The notes under the pieces: model-generated
What the model saw: only the letters and a program-made list of their open reading frames with translations
Databases searched by the model: none
What the model was told of the DNA's origin: nothing
Made by a program: the position numbers and the translations under genes
In this document: piece by piece, positions 55,124 to 63,845 of the stretch
Layout: each line of letters starts with the position of its first letter
Numbering within the stretch: position 1 is the stretch's first letter
Assembly: GCA_001939145.1 (NCBI GenBank)
Contig: LSRX01000176.1
Coordinates: 560,359 to 624,358 of the forward strand
Length of the DNA: 64,000 nucleotides
Reading direction: 5' to 3'
Source of the DNA: Symbiodinium microadriaticum
Taxonomy: Eukaryota > Sar > Dinophyceae > Suessiales > Symbiodiniaceae

Positions 55124-55465
55124 TCAGACTGTTGCAGATTTCACGCTGGATGGATTTTCAGAAGCTGTTGAGTGGGACCGTCGAGGGATTGTTGGCAGGA
55201 GGCTCAACGTCTGCTGCATGTTTTTTGTCGCTGTGAAGCCTTTACGATCACGGCTTTGACAGCCCGCCTGAAGGAAGTGCTGATCAAGACCTGCTGTTGA
55301 AGCCGACGATTCTGATTCCAGGCCCAAGCACAGGTCGTCCGGCAGCTACAGATCTCGCAAGGCCGCAAGGCGGTCCTTGAAGACCTCTGCAGGTTCGTGA
55401 AAGCAGCGGTCCACGTTCAGCTCATATTCCGTGACAGTCCGTGCTGGCACGGGAACAACGCATGC
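55124..55465 (-). CDS. Probable C-terminal exon, with an extended same-frame reading past TAG
   Basis: The minus strand reads from a likely acceptor (CTGTGAG at about 55465) through VTEYELNVDRCFHEPAEVFK and DRLAALRDL to TAG at 55346-55348. This 39-codon tail is convincingly protein-like. The same frame then stays open 73 more codons (LPDDLCLGLESESSASTAGL, later TLSLLPTIPRRSHSTASENP) to TGA at about 55124. Either the gene ends at TAG and the rest is chance, or the TAG is a recent lesion, or the stop is read through. It lies downstream of the minus-strand island at 56.1-56.5 kb and could be its next exon. No family is recognised. Confidence 0.45.
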
Positions 55466-55875
55466 TCACAGATGAGGCTGCGACGTAGTCTTGATGCGCG
55501 ATAAACCCTAAACCATAAGCCTTGAACCCTATAACCCCTTTATCCGGAGCTTCTTCCACGACGTCTTGAGGTCAGCAGTTTGCGGGGCGAGCATGGGGAC
55601 GCCGGATAGGCGGAACGTCAGTGCTACCTCGGTCTTGTCGTCACATGTGTAAACAAACAAGATCGTGCGAGCCACCAAAAAAGTTGTACATATTATACAC
55701 TCCCCCCCCCCGCCCCACCAACAGAGCCCTACAGGGGCCCTACCCTAAAAACCCAAAGCCATGAACGATTTCTCGACTCTAAATCACTAAACCCCAAACA
55801 GTATAAGCCCGGGTACGGAACTCAAGGCTCATCTGCATCTCGGCTGCATCCGCTCCCGTCCCGATGTTTACCTCC

Positions 55876-55957
55876 TAGAGGGTCCATATATACTTAGGTC
55901 CCAAGAGACCATCCTTGTTATGGTTTTGGAGAACGACATCCATAATAGTAGTATATT
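55876..55957. mobile_element. Family E copy, right end replaced by microsatellite
   Basis: AGAGGGTCCATATATACTTA, GAGACCATCCTTGTTATGGT and CCATAATAGTAGTATAT match family E. The expected ATGGACCCTCT end is missing and a (CT)n/(TA)n run follows. Confidence 0.7.
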
Positions 55958-56052
55958 CTCTCTCTCTGTCTATATATATATATACACATATACATATACA
56001 TACAGACATATTATGTATGTATGTATGTATGTATATGTATATATATTTATGT
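55957..56052. repeat. (TC)n, (TA)n, (CATA)n, (TATG)n microsatellite
   Basis: Simple repeats filling the 3' side of the family E copy. Confidence 0.95.
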
Positions 56053-56058
56053 TTTGAT

Positions 56059-56465
56059 TTATGTATTTGTTTGGTCCCTTAAGGCCTTGCCGCAGGAAGG
56101 GTTGAAGACTTCGCCCCGCAGAAGCCGGATGCCATCGCTGCAAAGCTTCCACTTCTTGACCTTCTGCCACAAGTCCGTCACATAAAGACCTTCGCTCTCC
56201 ACAAGACTCTTCACGTATTGCTGGTTTTGGTCATAGGCGGAGGAGAGCCGCATGCCCCGATACTTCGCAGCAAAGCCACCAATCACAAAGACGGACCGTC
56301 GCGATTTCAGCTTTACAGCGTGGATGAACTCTCTCCAGTCCTCCTCCACTTGCTCTGTGATCGGGGCCAGCGTGATGTCGTTCCCGAAGTAGGACACGCC
56401 CAATGTCTCAACTTGAGGGCCCGATCGGATCCTCTCCACTAGGTCGGCCCACACTCGTACCAGAC
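56059..56465 (-). CDS. Internal or C-terminal exon, weakly SGNH-hydrolase-like
   Basis: A minus-strand frame of about 135 codons, the most convincing single coding block in the window. A likely acceptor (AACCCCAG) lies at 56466-56473, giving the first residues LVRVWADLVERI. It contains ETLGVSYFGNDITLAP, a hydrophobic strand (RRSVFVIGGFAAKYRG), and VTDLWQKVKKWKLCSDGIRL, ending at TAA (56059). The order GND, then a buried strand, then DGxR resembles blocks III and V of SGNH hydrolases, but the first glycine of GxND and the histidine of DxxH are not matched, so catalytic activity is doubtful. The 3' splice site is unknown; the tail after GKAL may be intronic. A further frame on the same strand at about 56490-56666 looks coding and could be the preceding exon. 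Confidence 0.5.
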
Positions 56466-56489
56466 CTGGGGTTCCCAAGCACCTCCCCT

Positions 56490-56666
56490 AGACGTCTTCC
56501 CAGCTTCCTGCGCTGCCCTTTGGGCCCCTTGCAGTACAGCGACGAATCGCCCAAAACTCCAAAATGGTACCTCTCCAGACCTCATCGCCGCATCGCAGGG
56601 CAGGGCAGAGCCCGGGCGGAAGCTCCGGTTCTTCGCCTCTTGTCCAGTGTGGTGGATTCGAAACAC
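56490..56666 (-). other. Exon-like stretch upstream of the 56.1-56.5 kb exon
   Basis: Minus-strand frame with FWSFGRFVAVLQGAQRAAQE. Ordinary composition, in a frame different from the next island, with no clear donor. Possibly the preceding exon of the same gene. Confidence 0.3.
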
Positions 56667-56812
56667 ACAGATGCCAAATACATCGCCAAACCCTCAGCCC
56701 TCTAAAACAACTAAGTACTCGAGTAACCTCCTAAAGCCTAGGCCCTTACAGCACTAAACCAACCCATGCAGGAACCCTCGTAGGAACCCGGCAACTAAGC
56801 CCTAAACCAAGC

Positions 56813-57010
56813 GGGTAGTTCTTTACACTGGGGTGTCCTTGTTCTCAGGGTGACGTACTGTAGGGGGGAACCTAAAGAGGCTCCCCAATTCAGAGAACCA
56901 CCCTTATACTAGAAACCCTTATAGATCCCCTTTAAGGAACCCTAAAAAGGGACCCTTATAGATCCCCTTTAAGGAACCCTAAAAAGGGACCCTGGTTTAG
57001 AGAACTACCC
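56813..57010. mobile_element. Foldback element, family D copy, enlarged
   Basis: Ends GGGTAGTTCTTTACACTGGG and TTTAGAGAACTACCC. AACCAAG precedes (after one extra C) and follows the element. An internal right-arm-like AGAGAACCACC at 56893 and a 37-bp direct duplication (56919-56992) enlarge it. Confidence 0.75.
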
Positions 57011-57087
57011 AACCAAGTAGCAACCCTGGAGACCCTGAACCTGGCCTTGAAGCGGTCGTTTGACTGAAGCTTCTACGTGCCTGGAAG

Positions 57088-57128
57088 GGAGGGTTTAGGG
57101 TTTAGGGTTTAGGGTTTAGGGTTAGGGT
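57088..57128. repeat. Perfect TTTAGGG tract
   Basis: Five perfect heptamers. Confidence 0.96.
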
Positions 57129-57339
57129 ACCATAGATGAATCTATAGGGGTTTCTGTTCGAGATTCGAAAAGGGTCCTGGAGGGGTCTCGTTGTGTTTCT
57201 AAACGTTTGGAAGGTTCCTGTACGGGTTCCTGTGAGAAACCCTATCAAGACAAACATGGTCACAAGCATCAGTTAGAAAGGCTGTGAACGGGCCGACTTG
57301 TTTGAAGCAGCTACAAGTAGACTTTAAACGGCTTGCACA

Positions 57340-57428
57340 CCCCTCAAACCCTAAACCCTAAACTTAAACTCTAAACCCCAAGCCCCTAAACCCTAAGCTC
57401 TAAACCCGAAACCCCTAAACCCAAACCC
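57340..57428. repeat. Telomere-like CCCTAAA tract
   Basis: CCCTAAA with CTCTAAA variants. Confidence 0.9.
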
Positions 57429-57434
57429 TGACTT

Positions 57435-57577
57435 CGCAGGCTCTCCTTCAGCAGAAGCGGCTCACTGAAGCCCTCGTGCTTCAGCGTACTGTCACATCGA
57501 GTCGATGGCCTCACCAAGAACCTTAGATCATAATTGGCAGCTGGTCTTCTGATGCCGTGATAACGAAAGCATGACAC
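57435..57577 (-). other. Exon-like stretch, frame uncertain
   Basis: Two minus-strand frames look protein-like over the same bases (HAFVITASEDQLPIMI and FLVRPSTRCDSTLKHEGFSE). Strand is fairly secure and frame is not. It lies between minus-strand islands at 56.5 and 57.8 kb. Confidence 0.25.
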
Positions 57578-57758
57578 ATCCCGTAGACGCCTGATTCTTA
57601 CTCTAACTGAGAGGAAATTCCTTAGCCTGTCAACGAACCCGGTTTATCAGACATTGCAAAACGATAAAGACTCACAGACTGCTATTCTACACCGCGGTTG
57701 AGCATCAAGCAAACACTGAAACCCTAAACCTCCAGACGCCCTAATCCCTCGCCCCTCC

Positions 57759-57868
57759 TCACAAGGACCCGGGAACTTGCGCGATGAAGGCCTTGGGCTC
57801 CTGGTCCCAAGCCTCGTCTGGAACCTCCAGCTCACACCTGGGCTCTTTGAGTAAGCTTGAAGGCTTCA
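57759..57868 (-). CDS. Probable C-terminal exon, unidentified
   Basis: The minus strand reads from an acceptor (CTTTCTTAG) through KPSSLLKEPRCELEVPDEAW and DQEPKAFIAQVPGSL to TGA at 57759-57761. Composition is clearly protein-like. It would end a gene whose earlier exons lie above 57.9 kb, and so separate it from the 55.1-57.6 kb islands. No family is recognised. Confidence 0.4.
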
Positions 57869-58197
57869 CTAAGAAAGTTTATAAGGAGTTATGTTTAGGG
57901 TTTAGGGTGTAGGCTTCTGTAAGGTTTTGAGGGTTTTCATTGGGCGTTTCATAGGAACTTCCTAAACCCGGAATCAGCTGACAAGCTAAGGCACCATCTG
58001 ATGATGTGTCCAAGAACACGTCCCAAATTCCCAGAGTTCAGCACCTGGGATTACAGATTCTGCTTGGTTCGGTCTATACTTCACGGTAAAGCACCTGCTC
58101 GAGCTTTCCAGTTTCCTCTGTCAAGGGCTGGCAAGAACCCGAACTTCCAACGGGCAACACCTTGTCATTGGGCCTAAGTCTCGTCCGAAAGCGCTAC

Positions 58198-58290
58198 TGG
58201 GGGGGCCGTAATAATTAGAAAGGGTTTTAGGCTATGTTGTACTATAATCGTAATAATTAGCCCGCAATCATTAAGGCCCCTTTATTAAAG
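58198..58290. mobile_element. Family H copy (diverged)
   Basis: GGGGGCCGTAATAATTAGAA on the left and ATTAGCCCGCAATCATTAAG then GCCCC on the right. Confidence 0.5.
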
Positions 58291-58748
58291 GCTGTTGCTG
58301 TCAGGAACCCTAACGACTCGTATTACTCAGTATGCCGACTTCCAGATCAAATCACCGAAAATCCAAAGCACTAAAGTTCCGAAAGCATGCCCAAAAACTT
58401 TCAAACCCAACATCTTACACCCTGAGTCACAAGCCCCAAACCCCTAGTCCAGAGCCCCTGCACCCTAATAGTACCCTAATCCCTGAAACCTCACCTGCCC
58501 GGCGAAGCCAAATGTGGGCGTCAGGTGGTACGTTTGGTGCCACCAGTGGCCTGGAAAAATCAGAGTCTCGCCAGGCTCCTGGGGGCTTAGCAAGGTCTCA
58601 GGGTTTAGGGTGTAGTGGTTGAGGGTCAGGGTTTAGGGTTCGCGGTTTAGGGTTCTAGGATTTGGAGTTTAGGCCAGAATGAAGTGTAGTGAGGGCGTCC
58701 AGGTTCACACGGGTAGCAGGATTATGGTCTATAAGGCTTCAGGGACTC

Positions 58749-58790
58749 TGGTAGTGGGCCTAAATAATCGGAACAGGGATCTGGAGCGGT
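58749..58790. mobile_element. Family H left-arm fragment
   Basis: GTAGTGGGCCTAAATAATCG then GAACAGGGAT matches the left arm at 46980. Confidence 0.5.
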
Positions 58791-59219
58791 AGGCGGATGT
58801 CGTCGAAACTGAGAAATGCGGAACAAACCGTGCGGCATGACCCTGAACCTTAGAGCGCCCCAAACTGGAAAACATCCACCTGCATCACTTGGTTACAGGT
58901 CGCGGTCCCAACTCCCCACCCGCTCCTGCACATGCTCAAGCGGAGCTGAGCAGCCTTTCACGTGCGGAAATTTGGCAAGATCCGGAGATAACCATCCAAA
59001 GGAGTCACAGGGAGGCTCGGCGGCAGTGTTGGTCCGATTGGCAAAGAGGTCCACGTCGCTGCGCCATCCGCTGCCGATGGTGCAGACCTCCGCACCTCCC
59101 TTGCCTTAGCTGTTATTTGTCAACTTGATGCAAACTCAACTTGCTTGTGTTATACGCGTAGCTGCAACACAACATCCTGAAAACAGAACCCGTCGCCACA
59201 GTATCTCCTGCGCCCCAAA

Positions 59220-59425
59220 GCCTAAACCCTATAGTACCCCAATACCCTAATTCAAACACCCTACAACCCCTGCAGCACCTCGTGTACACTAGAACCCTTC
59301 CGAAAACCCTAAACCCTAAACACCCCAATACCCTAAACCCTAAACCCTAAGCCCTATAAACCCTAAACCCTAGTACCCCAATACCCTAATACTAATGCCC
59401 TAAGCCTTATAAGCCCTAAACCCCA
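59220..59425. repeat. Telomere-like tract (CCCTAAA, CCCTAATA)
   Basis: CCCTAAACCCTATAGTACCCCAATACCC-type units, repeated about every 70 bp. Confidence 0.92.
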
Positions 59426-59484
59426 AAGCGGCGAGCTACGTATGCCAAATGGCCGACTGGCAGGCCGAAAAGCTTCGGCGTGTT

Positions 59485-59680
59485 GCCTTAGAGTTTAGGG
59501 TTTAGGGGCTTGGGGTTGTAGAGTTTAGGGTTTAGGGGCTTGCGGCTTAAAGCTTAGGGTTTAGGGGCTTGGGGCTTAGAGTTTGGGGTTTAGGGGCTTG
59601 GGCTTTAGAGTTTAGGGTTTATAGGGGCTTGGGGGTTAGAGTTTAGGGTTTAGGGGCGTGGGGATTTAGGGTGCAGGCTA
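59485..59680. repeat. Telomere-like higher-order repeat, about 36-bp period
   Basis: Six units of GAGTTTAGGGTTTAGGGGCT then TGGGG with variation. Confidence 0.94.
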
Positions 59681-59782
59681 GTTTATGTTTCGGGGGATTA
59701 GGGCCAGGGATTTTGGGCTTGAGGGATGTAGGGTTATAGCTTCTCGCAGAAGGAGGCTAGAGCTTTCGGTTTTTTAGGGCTA

Positions 59783-59881
59783 CCTGTAGTCTCCATTGTA
59801 GTTCCTTTTTGGGGCTACCTTTTAGGATCCTTTTTTAGATTTGGTTAAACCAAAAACAGGAACTACAATGGAGACTATAGG
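59783..59881. mobile_element. Foldback element, family A copy 2
   Basis: Left CCTGTAGTCTCCATTGTAGT; right GGAACTACAATGGAGACTAT then AGG. TA left, CA right. Opposite orientation to copy 1, judged by the GGGGCTACCTTTTAGGATCC core. Confidence 0.92.
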
Positions 59882-60203
59882 CAGGGGCTAGGGGGAAAGT
59901 TTGGGGTTGTGGGTTCAGTCAACTGGAAGGTTTATGAGTACCCTAAACTACCAACCTCCTGTTTCGGATGGTCTTCTTCATAGCCCTGGTATAGAATTCA
60001 GAGGGACCGTACAACAAAAAGCAGATTAGGTTGGTTTGGGGTGCCTTTCTGCAGGCTTACAGGTGCCCTAAATAGGGACAGCTGTACTGTAACAGTTACC
60101 TTAGGTATAGCCATGCTCATTAAATCTATCTACCTCTTCTGTTCCTTGACATACTTCGAATTATGCAAAGACCCACTGGGTACGTAACACTTTTCAGAAA
60201 ATC

Positions 60204-60360
60204 ACGAAATTAGAGGACGCCCAAAAGACGCACGCTTGGGTCCAGCTGTTGAAGAACTAAGATACGGTATGTCCGGGAAGAATCGCCAGAGCTTTCTCCC
60301 TTGGAGCAAGCAGTTCCACCCGGTCCATGACCTACGGTCGGCAGGGTGTCTAGCCACAGC
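60204..60360 (+). other. Exon-like open stretch, unidentified
   Basis: The plus-strand frame reads RGRPKDARLGPAVEELRYGM then SGKNRQSFLPWSKQ with normal composition. No clear splice borders and no family. Confidence 0.3.
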
Positions 60361-60569
60361 ATGGTTGCAAGAACAACACTTAAGGTTCAGGGTTCAATTA
60401 GGGTTGCTGCCTTATGCCATGCCAGCTCGTGGATTGTAGTGTCACACAGAAGCTGGGATAAAAGCTGTACGAAAACAGACTCCAGTAGCAGTGGATCGAT
60501 ATGCAGATCTGATCTCGCTCCCTGTCCGCCAACGACGAGACCTTACTTGTCCAATGTCTAGGGGAGTTA

Positions 60570-60665
60570 CCCACAGGCCCCTAAGTAGTTCCTTTTTGTG
60601 GTCTGTACTTAGAATCCGATAATTATAAGGTAATCCCAAAAAGAAACTACCTAGGGGCGTATGGG
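60570..60665. mobile_element. Foldback element, family B copy 5
   Basis: Left CCCACAGGCCCCTAAGTAGT then TCC; right GAAACTACCTAGGGGCGTAT then GGG. TA both sides. Core in reverse orientation (AAGGTAATCCCAAAAAG). Confidence 0.9.
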
Positions 60666-60689
60666 TAGAGGTTAAGCTGTAGGGCTATG

Positions 60690-60953
60690 TATGGGTTGTA
60701 GTACCCACGTTAAAAACTCAGAGGCTGCTTCCTCTACTGCAAAGAGACACAGCTGTGCCGGCCGTAACATCAGAGGGAATTCGCAAAACAGGTCTTCACG
60801 GAGAAAGGGCGGCGCAGCTTCCAACAGAGAGTTGGCCAAGGATGTTGTAGACACAACCTGGCTTCGTGTTGAGGAAGCTCGTTCAGTTACCATAAAATAG
60901 CGATAGGGAGTAAGCATGAAAAGGTAAATCATCGGCGTTCTTCTCTGCGGCAA
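60690..60953 (-). CDS. Exon-like coding segment, unidentified
   Basis: A minus-strand frame open for about 90 codons with strongly protein-like sequence (VTERASSTRSQVVSTTSLAN, then SLLEAAPPFLREDLFCEFPL). A usable donor (ACGTGG|GTACTA) lies near 60707. The plus strand is also open for 69 codons here, so strand is not certain, but the islands at 61.1 and 61.7-62.15 kb are on minus too. No family is recognised. Confidence 0.4.
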
Positions 60954-61124
60954 CTCAGATCAACTTCCTTCTTCACATGCACCCAGCAACGTTTTCGTCC
61001 ATCAGCAGCACGGGGTCTTCGTGGCAGGAGTTTGGGACCTTACTTGTCGAGAATCCCAGGAGACCTAAAGGATTTAACCTTTGGGCTATGTTGGGAGTCT
61101 ATTATAACCCTAAACCCTAAATCC

Positions 61125-61265
61125 CAAAGAAATAAAGGTTGCCAGCTGTAGTGCCAGGGGACGAAGTCGCAGAGCACCCTGGACAGAGAATCCGTGGCGA
61201 GGCTGAGCTCGCCCTGCGCAGCGCGCTTGTACTCAACCTCCTGGCAGCCTGCCTCCTCCAACCTT
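61125..61265 (-). CDS. Exon-like coding segment, unidentified
   Basis: The minus strand reads LEEAGCQEVEYKRAAQGELS then LATDSLSRVLCDFVPWHYSW with clear protein character. After about 48 codons the frame runs straight into a TTTAGGG motif, so the real 3' edge is probably near 61125. Likely an exon of the same gene as the neighbouring minus-strand islands. No family is recognised. Confidence 0.42.
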
Positions 61266-61304
61266 ACGTGCTGAGAGTACTATTTCCAGGTCTTCGGACC
61301 ATTC

Positions 61305-61365
61305 CTTAACCCTAAACCCTAAACACTAAACCCTAAACACTAAACCCTATGTAAACCCCTAAACC
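61305..61365. repeat. Telomere-like CCCTAAACACTAAA tract
   Basis: CCCTAAA and CACTAAA alternate. Confidence 0.92.
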
Positions 61366-61462
61366 GTTGTTTCCCAAAAGGTTAGCGGTGCTGAGAGAGT
61401 AACTGAGGAGGCTTAGCTGGCCAAGGGTCCTCGGCCAAAAATACTAGAAACGAACCGGGTTA

Positions 61463-61564
61463 CCTAAAGTCTCCATTGTAGTTCCTTTTTTTGGGGTTAC
61501 CTTTTAGGATCCTTAATATAGAATTGGTTAAACCAAGAAAAGGAACTACAATGGAGAGTATAGG
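61463..61564. mobile_element. Foldback element, family A copy 3 (probably intronic)
   Basis: Left CCTAAAGTCTCCATTGTAGT; right GGAACTACAATGGAGAGTAT then AGG. TA both sides. It lies between minus-strand exon-like segments. Confidence 0.93.
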
Positions 61565-61567
61565 TAT

Positions 61568-61635
61568 AGTAGGGTTATAACAGAGGGTTCTAGTTAGGGC
61601 CATAGTAGGGTTATAATATAGGGTTATAGTAGGGT
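61568..61635. repeat. Short GGGTTATAGTA repeat
   Basis: AGTAGGGTTATAA and variants repeated four times directly beside the family A element. Confidence 0.8.
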
Positions 61636-61679
61636 TACTTGTGAGCAACCGGGGATTTTGGCTGGAGAGCCAAGTGACA

Positions 61680-62153
61680 GTGTCTTGCAACAGAAGTTGG
61701 AAGAAGCCTCTTGAAACGAGTTCGGCAGAACAAGCAAGCAGTCTGCAGCAGATGTGAAATCGTCCTCCGGGTCCAAGCCGGTGCGCTTCGATAGCAAAGC
61801 CATGGCAAGGTGACTATGACTAACTGTCCAGACCTGGAAAGAAGTACCTGAACTCGCAAGTGGTCGTGTGAGGTGCAAAAAGACCGAGACGTGCCAGGGT
61901 TCTTGGGGCTTTTAGAGCTGCACGTGGGTCGTTGTTCATACTCATTGCTTGCGGCAGGAGTGCCGGCATTTCGCGACTCTGGCTCATGATACCTCACGCC
62001 GAACGACCAGCCCGGCTCATAAGTAGAAAGGCCGGCGTGAACCTGAGGAGAAGTTAGTTGAATTCTCAGATTCTCCTGGCCTAGATTGCCATCAGGGAAT
62101 ACGTAGGAATGAGGCCCAGAATCCTGCATCGGCCATGCTAAAGAACCAGCCAT
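61680..62153 (-). CDS. Exon-like segments of a probable minus-strand gene
   Basis: From an ATG at 62153 the minus strand reads MAGSLAWPMQDSGPHSYVFP, later GLSTYEPGWSFGVRYHEPES and ASNEYEQRPTCSSK. This is ordinary composition for about 95 residues. From about 61835 a different frame becomes the protein-like one (LLSKRTGLDPEDDFTSAADC, then LLVLPNSFQEASSN). A small intron or a frame lesion must lie between 61886 and 61835; an acceptor-like TTCTTTCCAG is present. Together with the islands at 61.1 and 60.7 kb this suggests one gene read on minus across about 1.5 kb, with a foldback and TTTAGGG motifs in its introns. No domain is recognised. Confidence 0.42.
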
Positions 62154-62269
62154 TAAGCTCGGAGTTTAAAGTCCGCGCAGTATTGCAGGCTCTTGTCTGT
62201 CGGCAGTATCAGAGGAATGCAGTGACTGTGAATAGAATTGCGACATAAACTCGCCCATACAAGCCCCAA

Positions 62270-62350
62270 GCCCTAAACCCTAAACCCCAAACCCTAAACC
62301 CCAAACCCTAAACCCCAAACCCCAAGCCCTAAACCCTAAAACCCTAAACC
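62270..62350. repeat. Telomere-like CCCTAAA/CCCCAAA tract
   Basis: Regular CCCTAAACCCCAAA units. Confidence 0.94.
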
Positions 62351-63056
62351 ATGAGACCATACTTTTTGCGCCCTTTGGTCTGCAATGGCTGCCGATGAAG
62401 CGGTGCACTACCTTTTTAAATCAGAGTGCCTGGAAGATCCCAAGCAACCTTAATGATAAGAACAGGGCTCCTGTAAAGGTTCTTTTAATTTACGCGGATC
62501 TACAAGGGCTTTAGAATGAAAGCTTAGGGAGATTAGAATATAGAGGTCGCCAGGATTACATTAGGGTTTCGGAGAAGTTGATGAGCTTTGTTAAGGACCG
62601 CTACGGAACAACTTTGACAACTATTCAGACCCCTATTTTTATGCTGGGTGGCTTGAGGGTTCCTTGCAGAATCGGAACCCGTAAGAAAAAAACATGTAAC
62701 CACTAAGGAATGCCACCTGCCTAACCGCGAGAAAAAAGGCACCTGAGTTAGGCTGGCACTGCTCATCGGCAATCATCACGGCAGGTCATGTAGGAAACTT
62801 CTGGGAGGCCCCTGCCTTCTACATCCACAAAACTAATTACTATTTGTTACCCATCAGTAGTATTAAAGCGACGGTAGATGTAGACTGCAAACGCAATACT
62901 GTAAGTAATAACCACAAAATGACGGGATCCGGAGTATGAGCCCTGAAAGGAGCAAGCGGTTTCTTACATTACTGAATTAGCTGAGGTTCCACTTCACCAG
63001 AGTCACATCGCATGGCAAAGCTCGGCAGGAAAAGCGACTTCGGTGGTTTAAGTGTA

Positions 63057-63157
63057 CCTATAGTCTCCATTGTAGTTCTTTTTTCTTGGTTTAACCAATT
63101 CTATATTAAGGATCTTAAAAGGTAGCCCCAAAAAGGAACTACAAAGGAGACTATAGG
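63057..63157. mobile_element. Foldback element, family A copy 4
   Basis: Left CCTATAGTCTCCATTGTAGT; right GGAACTACAAAGGAGACTAT then AGG. TA both sides. Same orientation as copy 1 (TTTAACCAATTCTATATTAA core). Confidence 0.93.
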
Positions 63158-63269
63158 TAAACTTGAAGCGTGTTCAAGAGCGAGTGAACCCTCAGGGAGA
63201 AGCCGAGCAGCTGGAAAACCCACTGCGCAAGCACGTTCCACTGCCGTTTCAAGCATGACACGCGTGCTA

Positions 63270-63373
63270 CTGTTAATGGCATAAATCCTGCATTACCTTA
63301 TAAGGACCCTAAACTATGGGAAATATGGTACAGTCCTTATTATGGGTAATGCAGGATGTTTTATCATCAGCCG
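63270..63373. mobile_element. Foldback element, family C copy 2
   Basis: Left CTGTTAATGGCATAAATCCT then GCATTACC; right GGGTAATGCAGG then ATCATCAGCCG. TA both sides. The loop is nearly identical to copy 1 (AAACTATGGGAAATATGGTA). Confidence 0.9.
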
Positions 63374-63479
63374 TATGTCAAGGCTAGGAATTCTGAGTGG
63401 TGCCTCAAGGTTGAGCCTTAACTTAGGCATCAGAACGCACACAGCTAAATCTAAATCCTAAACCCAATGCCTGAGGCCA

Positions 63480-63560
63480 AAAACAGACCCTAAACCGTAA
63501 ACCCAAACTCCTAAACCCTAAACCCTGAACCCCAATTCGTAAATCCTATGAGCCCTAAAC
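63480..63560. repeat. Telomere-like CCCTAAA motifs
   Basis: Degenerate CCCTAAAC units. TTTAGGG-sense motifs follow at 63660-63720 and 63920-63950. Confidence 0.85.
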
Positions 63561-63724
63561 CCAATGCCGAAGCCCAACACATGAGAAAGCCCCAAGCTTA
63601 AAGCCAATCCCCGAAGTCTCAAGCATAAACCCAAATCCGAGGCCAACCGATATCCTAGTGAATTTTAGGGTTTTATAGGGTTTAGGGTTTAAGGTTTTAG
63701 CTTGATTTAGGGTTTAGGAGTCCT

Positions 63725-63845
63725 AATGGCTGCTACCACCATTATGATGATTACTACTATCGCTAGTGTTACTATTATTAAGTAACGTTGTTGTCACTAA
63801 TGTTGTTGTCACTATTGTTAGTAGGATTATTAGTAATAATATCCT
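63725..63845. repeat. Imperfect ATT/GTT/ACT triplet repeats
   Basis: AT-rich triplet-periodic sequence, complement in style to 13857-13935. Confidence 0.85.

Larger units (their letters stand above)
57870..60200. other. Mosaic interval, no gene called
   Basis: Telomere-like motifs, foldback fragments and unique pieces. A plus-strand frame at 58816-59109 is open for 97 codons but has no other support. Confidence 0.5.
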
